From: Siphlonurus alternatus
Taxonomy: Eukaryota > Arthropoda > Insecta > Ephemeroptera > Siphlonuridae
DNA: 64,000 nucleotides
NCBI GenBank assembly: GCA_949825025.1
Contig: OX463779.1
Location: 23,542,816 to 23,606,815, forward strand
Direction: 5' to 3'
The position numbers and the translations under genes were made by a program. The notes beneath the pieces are model-generated. The model did no database searches and was not told where the DNA came from. It was given only the letters and a program-made list of their open reading frames with translations. Below, in pieces: positions 21,347 to 28,550 of the stretch (within the stretch, counting starts at the first letter, position 1; each line of letters starts with the position of its first letter).

Positions 21347-22216
21347 TTATTCTATTATAGAAGCTTCTCTCAATTCCTCAATGATGGCTAGTACCTCATT
21401 TTCGTGACTATTATTGCCAGCTGCCTGAGATGCTATTAACAAGCGTAGTCTGTCAACGAGCTCATTTGGGTCATCCCAGTATTCGTACTTTGGTTTAAAT
21501 GCATTCATTCCCTGACCTGTAGCACCCCTTTTAAATAAATTCATTATGACTCTTTTATATTTCATTCCTTTATTTGAATTTATTTGCCTAGAGGACTCGT
21601 AACCCTGTTTATACGCACTTGTAATCGTAAGTAAATTTTTATATGTTTCTAAATCTGCATCATTATAAACTTTTTTATCAGGATCTTTTAAAAACAGCAA
21701 TTCAAACAAGCCAGGTGTTCCTGAATATTTCTTGTCTTTAACATATATACTGTCATCAGCTATAGTGACACGCGTATCACCAAGAAGCCAATGATTTCCA
21801 TCAGAACGTATACCATAAACTTTATCTAGGTCCTTGTCATTTTCTCTTTTAAGATGTAGTAAAACATATTTTTGTGCTATACCGCCAAGAGCCCTTGCTC
21901 TTTGCTTTGCTTCATATTGTCCTTTTGGTGTATCATAAACATTTTGAGCTGCAGGTATGTCAATTTTCTTTGGTGATTCTTCATTCTCGGTTTTGTCAAA
22001 TTCACTTTTCTTATTAAGTGATGTTTTCTTAACAACGTCCTCTTTAATTTTGATTATTTTTGCTAAAGGTTCCAAGATTGGTTTAAATGTTTTGTTAAGT
22101 TCCTCTTCTTCATTTACCCTGCTCATCTTCAATTTGTTATATTTTTTTCTAATAGCCATGCTGCTGTTTATTATATCTTTTGTCACAGCTTCTGTTTTTT
22201 CTAATGTTCTCTTCAT
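21347..22216 (-). CDS. Conserved Polinton-associated protein (DUF8207-like)
   Basis: 289 residues. The N-terminal ~90 are charged and helical. The middle (about 130-215) has the pattern YGIR..G..W.LGD..V.I...I.V...KYSGTPGLFELLF.K.PD...Y...DL..YK. The C-terminus has a conserved PNELVDRLRLLIAS.AAGN and an I-I-E-E-L-R-E-A ending. I recognise this arrangement from proteins common in arthropod and cnidarian Polinton-like elements, grouped as a domain of unknown function (DUF8207, from memory, not checked). Function unknown; position beside structural genes suggests a virion or assembly role. Complete, no frameshift. Confidence 0.65.
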   Translation of the reverse strand: MKRTLEKTEAVTKDIINSSMAIRKKYNKLKMSRVNEEEELNKTFKPILEPLAKIIKIKEDVVKKTSLNKKSEFDKTENEESPKKIDIPAAQNVYDTPKGQYEAKQRARALGGIAQKYVLLHLKRENDKDLDKVYGIRSDGNHWLLGDTRVTIADDSIYVKDKKYSGTPGLFELLFLKDPDKKVYNDADLETYKNLLTITSAYKQGYESSRQINSNKGMKYKRVIMNLFKRGATGQGMNAFKPKYEYWDDPNELVDRLRLLIASQAAGNNSHENEVLAIIEELREASIIE

Positions 22217-22259
22217 ATTGAATGGGTGCTAAAGTGATTGTAATTATTAATGTGGCGTT

Positions 22260-22355
22260 CAATATATAGTTATATGCCGTTCCAAACCGTTCAACTACTG
22301 TTTTGGAGCGTTTAGTAGCCGTTCAACAGCCGTTCTTAAACCGTTCTTGAACCGT
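22260..22355 (-). promoter_or_regulatory. Putative promoter: TATA-like box with an upstream CCGTTC array
   Basis: On the minus strand a TATAA/TATATA stretch (22262-22274) lies about 45 bases before the ATG at 22216. Immediately upstream of it, five CCGTTC hexamers (GAACGG on the coding strand) are packed into about 80 bases at 22276-22355. Clustered hexamers next to a TATA box look like a binding-site array. No protein is assigned. Confidence 0.5.
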
Positions 22356-22422
22356 ACAAAATGCCTGTTGACTACTAGAAGTCGTGTGATGGAATGAGAA
22401 ATTTCCATCACTTGAGAGGCAT

Positions 22423-23106
22423 TTATACAACATATTCGTCAAAACCTCTCCTGAAACGTCCATTTCTTAAATCGCACTCTTTGTCTATGGTAATAAAACT
22501 AAATTTATCAGACCAACACATTTTACAAATGTCCTTAAACTCTTCAAATGTTATATCTGGCGCAACGTGGTCTTGATAACAATGTTTCAGGTTAGTTTCA
22601 TCTTGTTTAAATAAAATTATTAGGTTTGCATTATCTCTTATCAAATGCTTTGGAACTTTTGCGTACGTTTGACACAGGTAGAAGGAGTCAATGCACCAAT
22701 GGCGTCCCATGCTAAAATAGTTCTTCATATTCTCTTGTTTGTCACATATAACATCATCAAAAATAAACACTGAGTTTTCCTTAGCCTCATTTGGTGAAAT
22801 AACTTCATTTGTTGAAGAGAATGTTTCATATGTTATTTCTGGTATATTCTTCATGATATCAGCAAGTTGTACGTACTTTGGCTGGTACAAAGATTTACTA
22901 TATATATAAAGGTTTTCAAATTTTAGTCCATTTTCATTTGTAAGAAGGCAACACATCATATTTGTCTTTCCTGAAGCTGAAGGACCGCAAATTAAAGCCC
23001 TTATACTGTCTGGAAGTAGAGGTCCATGTTTTTTTCGTACTATTGGCTTTGCAGAACCATCAATATTTTTTATTGGTAGCCTTACATGTTGCTTTATTAG
23101 CTTCAT
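22423..23106 (-). CDS. ATP: FtsK/HerA-type genome-packaging ATPase
   Basis: 227 residues from the ATG at 23106. The frame stays open upstream to 23172, but those residues are hydrophobic and atypical, and starting at MKLIKQ puts Walker A at the usual position. Walker A is GPSASGKT (41-48) and Walker B is VFIFDD (113-118). CQTYAKVPKHLIRDNAN downstream fits the conserved sensor region of A32-like ATPases. In Polintons and adenovirus-like or NCLDV viruses this enzyme pumps DNA into the capsid. Divergent from the PLA2/pX gene, with 229 bases between start codons holding a tRNA-like inverted repeat and a TATA box. Intact. Confidence 0.93.
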   Translation of the reverse strand: MKLIKQHVRLPIKNIDGSAKPIVRKKHGPLLPDSIRALICGPSASGKTNMMCCLLTNENGLKFENLYIYSKSLYQPKYVQLADIMKNIPEITYETFSSTNEVISPNEAKENSVFIFDDVICDKQENMKNYFSMGRHWCIDSFYLCQTYAKVPKHLIRDNANLIILFKQDETNLKHCYQDHVAPDITFEEFKDICKMCWSDKFSFITIDKECDLRNGRFRRGFDEYVV

Positions 23107-23187
23107 TATGAAAACTGAGCATAATATTACACTAGCACTTAATAAATACATACACTTTTTCCTAAAGAGCAAAAAAAAAATATTTTT

Positions 23188-23281
23188 GGGAGGGTCAGTG
23201 ATTCGAACCAGTTAACTACATCACTGTCGCTCCTCAGACGTGGATGCAATCGTGTTAACTCGTTCGACCATGACTTCTCCC
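23188..23281. other. tRNA-like inverted repeat between divergent Polinton genes
   Basis: An imperfect inverted repeat of about 33-bp arms (GGGAGGGTCAGTG... and ...ACTTCTCCCG). Read on the minus strand it resembles a type II (Ser/Leu) tRNA gene: an A-box-like TGGTCGAACGAG, a B-box GGTTCGAATCA close to the RNA polymerase III consensus, and partly pairing ends GGGAG/CTCCC. The other strand also carries GTTCGACC. The clover-leaf is not good: two acceptor mismatches and no clean anticodon stem. I therefore call it tRNA-derived or tRNA-like rather than a tRNA gene. Confidence 0.6.
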
Positions 23282-23300
23282 GAGAAACGTATGAAATTAA

Positions 23301-23308
23301 TATAAATA
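23301..23308 (+). promoter_or_regulatory. TATA box of the plus-strand late-type genes
   Basis: TATAAATA 28 bases before the ATG at 23336, so transcription would start almost at the start codon of the PLA2/pX gene. Confidence 0.55.
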
Positions 23309-23335
23309 TATTGTGCTGGCAATAGAAGCATCATA

Positions 23336-24115
23336 ATGAAGTCAAGAATTGTTGGAGGTGGTTGGATAACAGACGCTCTGAGTAAAATACCAGCTGAGTT
23401 GCATATACCAGGATATCAATTTTGTGGCCCAAATACAAAGCTTGCTGAACGCATTTCAAAGGGAGAAAAAGGCATTAATCCACTTGACAGTGCCTGCCGT
23501 GAGCACGACTTGTTTTATTCAAAAACAAAGGATACTTCAGAGCGACATAAGGCAGACAAAATTCTTGAGGACAAGGCTTGGGAACGTTTTAAATCAACTG
23601 ACGCATCAGTAGGTGAAAAATTAGCTTCAATGCTTGTTACAGGAGCAATGAAGGCAAAAATTAAAACTGGAGGAGCACTTCGGCACGTTAAGAAGACAGA
23701 CAATTTCAAGACAAACTTGTGCTGTGTTAAAAAAGCTGTTAGATCATCTGGTGTTAAAGACTTGAAAGCTGCCACAAAGATTGCTCTAAAAGAGGCCCGA
23801 AAAAGAATTAAAAAGAAAACAAAGCAGAATACACCAAGAATAATTCCAGTGCCCAAGACTGGTGGTGTGCTACCTTTTCTCGTACCCCTGATGGCTGCAC
23901 TTTCAGCTACCGGCGCACTGGCAGGAGGAGCTACAGCTGTTGTCAGAGCTGTTAATGAAGCAAACGCTGCTAGAAAGTCATTGGATGAAATGAAGAGACA
24001 TAACGGAACCATGGAAGCAGTAGCATTGGGAAAAAACTCACGAAAGAATGGGTCTGGGTTTTACCTGCAGCCCTACAAGAATGGTTATGGCTTAGTTATA
24101 AAATCAAAAAACTAA
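23336..24115 (+). CDS. PLA2-like / adenovirus pX-like fusion protein
   Basis: 259 residues. Residues 27-90 match the viral phospholipase A2 fold: YQFCGPNTK (calcium loop, 27-35), ACREHD with the His-Asp pair (53-58), and HKADKIL with a second Asp (D74). Such domains in parvovirus capsid proteins act on endosomal membranes. The middle (about 105-165) is strongly basic (RKRIKKKTK), and 176-198 is a GG-flanked hydrophobic stretch as in adenovirus pX/pVI-type core proteins. Role inferred: membrane penetration plus DNA or core binding inside the particle. Its TAA overlaps the ATG of the protease by one base (TAATG at 24113-24117). All PLA2 catalytic residues seem present. Confidence 0.85.
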   Translation: MKSRIVGGGWITDALSKIPAELHIPGYQFCGPNTKLAERISKGEKGINPLDSACREHDLFYSKTKDTSERHKADKILEDKAWERFKSTDASVGEKLASMLVTGAMKAKIKTGGALRHVKKTDNFKTNLCCVKKAVRSSGVKDLKAATKIALKEARKRIKKKTKQNTPRIIPVPKTGGVLPFLVPLMAALSATGALAGGATAVVRAVNEANAARKSLDEMKRHNGTMEAVALGKNSRKNGSGFYLQPYKNGYGLVIKSKN

Positions 24116-24480
24116 TGTGTGTGCTGCCAGACAAACCTCTATCAGATATTGATTTAAAACATGCTGTTAAATTACTTAAAATAAAGAATTTTAGAAATGT
24201 CTTTATGAGAGACAATTTACCACTTAAACCTTGGCGCCAAGAATGTGGAATAATAAATTTAGATGGCAGCACTGGCCCTGGAACTCATTGGATTGTGTAC
24301 CGTAAAGTTTTAAGTAATGTTTACTACTTTGATTCATTTGGCAATTTACTGCCCAGTTCAGAGTTTCTCAATTACATGAAAAATTGTAATGTATATTATA
24401 ATAGAAAAAGCTACCAAACATATGATTCTGTAATTTGTGGACATTTATGTCTTCTTTATTTATGTACAAATAACGAATAA
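24115..24480 (+). CDS. PRO: Adenain-like maturation cysteine protease
   Basis: 121 residues, shorter than adenain (about 204). The catalytic set is visible: H58 in GTHWIVY, D73 in YYFDSFG (where adenovirus has Glu or Asp), Q101, and C108 in SVICGHLC, with the Q-to-C spacing of seven as in adenain. The family cleaves capsid and core precursors during maturation. The start codon overlaps the upstream stop, so translation probably depends on reinitiation or leaky scanning, unless a separate transcript exists. It is followed 20 bases later by the penton-like gene on the same strand. Confidence 0.92.
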   Translation: MCVLPDKPLSDIDLKHAVKLLKIKNFRNVFMRDNLPLKPWRQECGIINLDGSTGPGTHWIVYRKVLSNVYYFDSFGNLLPSSEFLNYMKNCNVYYNRKSYQTYDSVICGHLCLLYLCTNNE

Positions 24481-24500
24481 ATGAAAATATTACTGCAGTC

Positions 24501-25184
24501 ATGTCTCTTACTTTGACGTTGTCACAACCTTCAAATGTTCTCTCTGCTGATTTCTTTCCACCAATAATACTCGATGAAAATGTAAAATATGAAATTGGGC
24601 TTCTCAGTTTTGATAGCTACAACACAATTCCTAATGTTGATGATTCTAATAATAAAATTCATTTAAGTTCTGGAGATATTATAACAATTCCTCCTGGAAA
24701 TTATGAAATAAATGACATTGCTCTTTACCTAGAGAAAAAGTTTAGTGAATTTGGAGAAATATTTCTAATTCAAGCAAACAATAATACATTAACATTATCA
24801 GTGAAATCTTCAGTAGATATTGACTTTACTCAAAAAGATTCTATTGGCTCTCTCCTTGGCTTCAATAAAAGAGTTTTAGAGCAAGGAGTAACTCATGCTG
24901 CAGATAGAATGGTTGATATAATGAAAGTGCACACAATTGATATAACAAGTAATATATCACGAGGAGCGTATGTAAATGGTAAACCCTCACATTCATTACA
25001 TATGTTTTCACCGAAAGCTGGCCCTGGTTTCAAAATAAGAGGGAAACCAAATGATGTTATATACCTTCCAATAGATGGCACTATAATTGAAAATATAACT
25101 CTTAAAATATGTGACCAAGATGGAAATCTTGTCAATTTCAGAGGAGAGCGCATAACAATAAGACTGCACTTAAAAAAGGCTTAA
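24501..25184 (+). CDS. mCP: Penton-like minor capsid protein (single jelly roll)
   Basis: 227 residues, nearly all predicted beta strand. The N-terminal SLTLTLSQPSNVLSADFFPP and KYEIGLLSFDSYNTIPN, then ITIPPGNYEINDIALYL, are recognisable in Polinton penton-like proteins. The C-terminus (NFRGERITIRLHLKKA) forms the last strands. By family knowledge it occupies the fivefold vertices of the icosahedral particle. It lies between the protease and major capsid protein. No clear TATA box precedes it, so it may share an upstream transcript. Intact. Confidence 0.9.
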   Translation: MSLTLTLSQPSNVLSADFFPPIILDENVKYEIGLLSFDSYNTIPNVDDSNNKIHLSSGDIITIPPGNYEINDIALYLEKKFSEFGEIFLIQANNNTLTLSVKSSVDIDFTQKDSIGSLLGFNKRVLEQGVTHAADRMVDIMKVHTIDITSNISRGAYVNGKPSHSLHMFSPKAGPGFKIRGKPNDVIYLPIDGTIIENITLKICDQDGNLVNFRGERITIRLHLKKA

Positions 25185-25209
25185 CATGGGTCTACGTTTT
25201 CATAATACA

Positions 25210-25217
25210 TATAATAA
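25210..25217 (+). promoter_or_regulatory. Candidate TATA box for the major capsid gene
   Basis: TATAATAA, 105 bases before the ATG at 25322, which has a good Kozak context (ACCATGG). Position fits a short untranslated leader. Confidence 0.4.
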
Positions 25218-25321
25218 AGAAATGCCGCGAGCTTCAAGCATTTCATCTCCAGCAAGCAAGAGGTTAACAACTCAAAACTTACTCTTCCTACAACAGATCG
25301 GTCTACGTCTGAAGAACAACC

Positions 25322-26554
25322 ATGGACGTCTTAAACCTTGATGCTAACTTGGAGTTTGATACAAAAATAACTAGCTATGAATATCATAATCATGAAGCAT
25401 ATGCTGGTACAAAGTACGATAATAACGATGAAATTAGAATTGAAGTAAAAGACCTTGACTTGTACACGCATCCTTGCAAAAGCTATTTATACCTTGAAGG
25501 CAAGGTTTTAAAAACAGACAAAACTCCTCCTACTCATACCAAGCTTGTAAATAATGCTTTTGCTCATATGTTTTCTGAGATTAGATACCTAATAAATGGA
25601 GTTGAAGTAGACAAAGTTAGAAATGTAGGTTATACTAGCACCATCAAAGGTTTGGCCTTGTTTACACCCAGCAAAGTAAATCGATTATCTAATGCAGGTT
25701 GGTCTATTAAGCCTACTTCAACTTTGCTAAATACTGATGGATCTTTTAATGCTTTGGTACCACTCAATACTTTACTTGGTGTGTTTGAAGACCATACAAA
25801 GCTAATGATAAATTGTAAACAAGAACTTGTCTTATTTCGGGCACAAAATGATTTGAATTGTATAATTTCTCAAGAGGTCGGGGAGGGGGAGGCAGCTGTC
25901 GTTGAAAATGTTGTGCTAGAAATTTCAAAGTTAGCGTGGCGGGTTCCTCATGTACAAGTAGATGATGAAACAAAGTTGAATTTACTCTCGTTTCTCAAGG
26001 CTGACAAGTCTCTTTTAATTGGATTTCGAAGTTGGTACTCCGCAGAAAATCCCATGTTCTCAACATTAAATAAGCTTGAATGGCAACTTCAAATAACATC
26101 AAGTTTAGAGAGACCTAGGCATGTTATTGTAGCTTTACAAACCCAAAAGAGGAATTCATGTACCGCTGATGTTAATAAATTTGATCATTGTAGGTTAAGA
26201 AATGTAAAATTATATTTAAACGGAAAGAATTTTCCATATGATAACTTGCATTTGAACGTAACTAAAAATCAGTGTGCCATATTATATGAAATGTATGCCA
26301 ACTTTCAAGAATCTTACCATGGAACAGAACCCAGACCATTACTTAATTATGAACATTTCTTAAAGCAGGCTCCACTGGTTATTATTGACTGTTCAAAGCA
26401 AAATGAAACTGTAAAAAGTGGTACGGTTGATGTACGTCTTGAGTTTGAAGCTGAAGAGGACTTTCCACCTGGAACTACCGCATTTTGTGTAATAATGCAT
26501 GACCGCATTGTAGAATACAGTCCTTTGACTGGCGTAGTACGTAAACATGTATAA
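25322..26554 (+). CDS. MCP: Major capsid protein (double jelly roll)
   Basis: 410 residues. The order and motifs match Polinton and adintovirus major capsid proteins: EIRIEVKDLDLYTHP and LYLEGKV near the N-terminus, a middle with LEWQLQITSSLERPRHVIVA, then FDHCRLRNVKLYLNG, YEMYANFQESYHG and VDVRLEFEAEEDFPPGT near the C-terminus. Family members form trimeric hexon-like capsomers in an icosahedral shell. It is slightly short for the family (often 450-650), but both ends look natural. Next gene on the same strand starts 48 bases later. No frame damage. Confidence 0.92.
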   Translation: MDVLNLDANLEFDTKITSYEYHNHEAYAGTKYDNNDEIRIEVKDLDLYTHPCKSYLYLEGKVLKTDKTPPTHTKLVNNAFAHMFSEIRYLINGVEVDKVRNVGYTSTIKGLALFTPSKVNRLSNAGWSIKPTSTLLNTDGSFNALVPLNTLLGVFEDHTKLMINCKQELVLFRAQNDLNCIISQEVGEGEAAVVENVVLEISKLAWRVPHVQVDDETKLNLLSFLKADKSLLIGFRSWYSAENPMFSTLNKLEWQLQITSSLERPRHVIVALQTQKRNSCTADVNKFDHCRLRNVKLYLNGKNFPYDNLHLNVTKNQCAILYEMYANFQESYHGTEPRPLLNYEHFLKQAPLVIIDCSKQNETVKSGTVDVRLEFEAEEDFPPGTTAFCVIMHDRIVEYSPLTGVVRKHV

Positions 26555-26601
26555 ATATAAGAAAAATATTGTCTGATGCCACTTCTTAGCAAAAATTTAA
26601 C

Positions 26602-27357
26602 ATGGCAACAGCTGTAATTGACTTCTGCTTAACCTCTGAAGAAAACTCGCTGCTGCCAGGAAGAATCGACAGCATCAAAGAGCTTTCTGTAGTGGATGTG
26701 AGCGCCCAAGCAAGTCAGCAATGGAGATTTATGTCACCAGACTCTGATGTGTCATACAGTCCACTTTCAACAAGCTACGATGTTAAATGTACATATATGG
26801 GTGGTGAAGTTCCATATAAATATTTGCAAGACATTATAAATAACAAATCTTCAAGATACAAAATATTGTATACATATGGAGATGAAAAAGTAGAGAGGTT
26901 AAAATCTTTACTTAAAAGATCCACCATCTACGACTTACAAGTGCTATTTAATATTGACATCAACATGCTTCCAAAGACTAAAGGTACTGAATGTCTGTAC
27001 CACCATCAGATGAATGCTGGACATGTGTGTCCACATTTGAAAGCACGTCAGCTAGCAAAATGGTGTTACGAAAATTGGAATAAAATTAATATGCTGGATA
27101 CTTCTGTTCGACTACAAACATTCAAGGACTGGCATCATGAATCTTTGCCCAAGCTTGACTTGGCTACCTGTGGTTTTGTGCATACCCCTTCTTCAAAATA
27201 TAAAAATTTAACTGAATGTATGTTTTGTGGCTTACAAATATTCAACTGGATGGAAAATGACAGTCCAGTAAGTAAGCACAGAGCTTTAAATAAGTACTGT
27301 TTACTATTTAACTTTGCTATACATGAGGGAATTGATGTTGTTGATACCTCAAACTAG
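26602..27357 (+). CDS. BIR-domain (IAP-like) protein with an N-terminal nuclease-like domain
   Basis: 251 residues. The C-terminal 170-233 is a baculoviral IAP repeat: RLQTFKDW, LATCGF, then zinc ligands C206, C209, H226 and C233 in ECMFCG...WMENDSPVSKH...C. Cellular and viral BIR proteins bind caspases or IAP antagonists. The N-terminal part (about 70-160: KYLQDIINN, YTYGDEKVERL, and a CLYH...CPHLKARQLAKWC zinc-like cluster) faintly recalls RNase H-fold domains in mobile elements, but no full catalytic set is visible. There is no RING finger. A TATA-like TATAAG lies at about 26555 and poly(A) signals at 27434 and 27454. BIR assignment from sequence is strong; an anti-apoptotic role is inferred. 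Confidence 0.85.
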   Translation: MATAVIDFCLTSEENSLLPGRIDSIKELSVVDVSAQASQQWRFMSPDSDVSYSPLSTSYDVKCTYMGGEVPYKYLQDIINNKSSRYKILYTYGDEKVERLKSLLKRSTIYDLQVLFNIDINMLPKTKGTECLYHHQMNAGHVCPHLKARQLAKWCYENWNKINMLDTSVRLQTFKDWHHESLPKLDLATCGFVHTPSSKYKNLTECMFCGLQIFNWMENDSPVSKHRALNKYCLLFNFAIHEGIDVVDTSN

Positions 27358-27582
27358 ACATTTTAATGTTTGTATTAATATAAAATATTTTACACTTGAT
27401 TTTCTTTTTATGTGTTTTAATGTTTCTTGTACTGAATAAAAATATTCTCTTTGCAAATAAAAAACCTTGTTATTATTTTATATATAATTTTTCCATATGC
27501 TTATTATATGTTTCATGTGATATAAAATTAAAATAAGAAGACAGAATATATTTCAATGAAAATAATTTTATTAATAAATTTA

Positions 27583-27996
27583 TTACATGGCAATGAATTC
27601 GATGTCAAAACATCTGCCTAACATTCCTTTGAACATAAGCATTACAGTAGGGGCACTGGCATTGTATTCATCAATGTTTTCAGCTGCAAATTCTGTGCCA
27701 TCAAGCCTACTTGGTAGGAAATATTTACACATCTTGCCATTTACATTTAAGGTGGCGATCATAGTTTCTCCGTAGCCAAATTGGGAAGGCTTGGTCTCCA
27801 ACTTCACGATGGGGAAAGGGACGTTGGCTTCTAACTCCTTCAGGGATTTAGTAGAGTTGAGGTGTCCAAGCTGCTGCAGCTTTGTGAGAAATGAGGACTG
27901 AAACATAAAAAGAATATATTGTAATATTTAGTTTTATGATATACTCTAAATAATTTTTTCAAGTAGTTCATAATGTTTACTTACCGGCGGTGACAT
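27583..27996 (-). CDS. Small spliced Polinton protein, possible OB-fold/ssDNA-binding
   Basis: Two exons. The first coding exon, 27985-27996, is only four codons and ends in a consensus donor (CCG|GTAAGT). The second, 27583-27897, follows an acceptor TTATGTTTCAG. Together they encode 108 residues in phase 0. The protein has alternating short strands with conserved-looking segments: VPFPIVKLETK, FGYGETMIATLNVNGK, CKYFLPSRL and a closing MLMFKGMLGRCFDIEFI. I recall similar small proteins in arthropod mobile elements. The strand pattern would suit an OB fold and hence single-stranded DNA binding during protein-primed replication, but that is inference. TATAAATA on this strand at 28097-28104 supports transcription inward from the right end. 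Confidence 0.7.
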
Positions 27997-28096
27997 TATG
28001 TACTGTAGTATTGAGTTTGAAGAGCAGAGAGTTCAGACGAAGTGAACAGAGCAAATACTGAAGACTGAATGTGGATCTGCCTCATAAACGTGGCAG

Positions 28097-28104
28097 TATT
28101 TATA
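28097..28104 (-). promoter_or_regulatory. TATA box of the right-end spliced gene
   Basis: TATAAATA on the minus strand, about 100 bases before the ATG at 27996. This mirrors the left-end TATA plus spliced-leader arrangement at 13905. Confidence 0.6.
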
Positions 28105-28242
28105 CCAAAAATTTGGCTGAATCAGCTATGAACTTCAGAAAATAAACAAACGCATAAGGCTCATTTTCATATACCTTAACAATTTTTGGTCACGTGACAT
28201 TTAAAAAATAAAGCCTTGGTGATATTCGCTGTGTTGTGACGT

Positions 28243-28544
28243 CAATATATATATATATATATGTATTTTTATAAAAAATTTACATCAATCAATAATTTCA
28301 GTATCGATCGGATGATTAAAAAAATAATAAAATTAATTTATCAATAAATCAATAATCAATTTATTGATTATCGATCGATAGATGTATTGGTTCCAATAGC
28401 CATTCAATCGATCATGCCCCCCCCCCCAATCAATGTATTGATGATAGAGTGACAGCTCATGTCGTCACATCCTGTGACGTCACAGGATGTGACGTCACGT
28501 GATCCCTTGATCCCCAAAGGCAGGAATGGCTACCCTAATCTACT
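28243..28544 (-). repeat. Right inverted terminal repeat of the Polinton
   Basis: Inverted copy of the left repeat, ending in CTAATCTACT. The 32-bp palindrome lies at 28463-28494 and the C tract at 28417-28427. A (TA)n run marks the inner edge. Confidence 0.95.
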
Positions 28545-28550
28545 TATATT
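28545..28550. repeat. Right target-site duplication of the Polinton
   Basis: TATATT directly after the right terminal repeat, matching 13086-13091. Confidence 0.9.

Larger units (their letters stand above)
13092..28544. mobile_element. Complete Polinton/Maverick (adintovirus-like) element
   Basis: A 15,453-bp element bounded by about 300-bp inverted terminal repeats that begin AGTAGATTAGGG. It is flanked by an identical 6-bp duplication, TATATT, at 13086-13091 and 28545-28550, which is the duplication size typical of Polintons. The gene order, with strands, is: PolB (+); then integrase, fibre-like protein, conserved Polinton protein and packaging ATPase (all -); then PLA2/pX-like protein, cysteine protease, penton-like protein, major capsid protein and BIR protein (all +); then a small spliced gene (-). 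All ten have open frames, so the copy looks recent or under selection. Possession of both capsid proteins, protease and ATPase means particles are possible in principle. Whether it is still mobile cannot be told from sequence. Confidence 0.96.

Noticed and set aside
23107..23172. Longer N-terminus for the packaging ATPase
   Set aside because: The extra residues are hydrophobic and atypical; the ATG at 23106 gives a family-like start.
23188..23281. Functional tRNA gene
   Set aside because: A and B boxes are present, but the acceptor stem has mismatches and no proper anticodon stem-loop forms, so only a tRNA-like label is justified.
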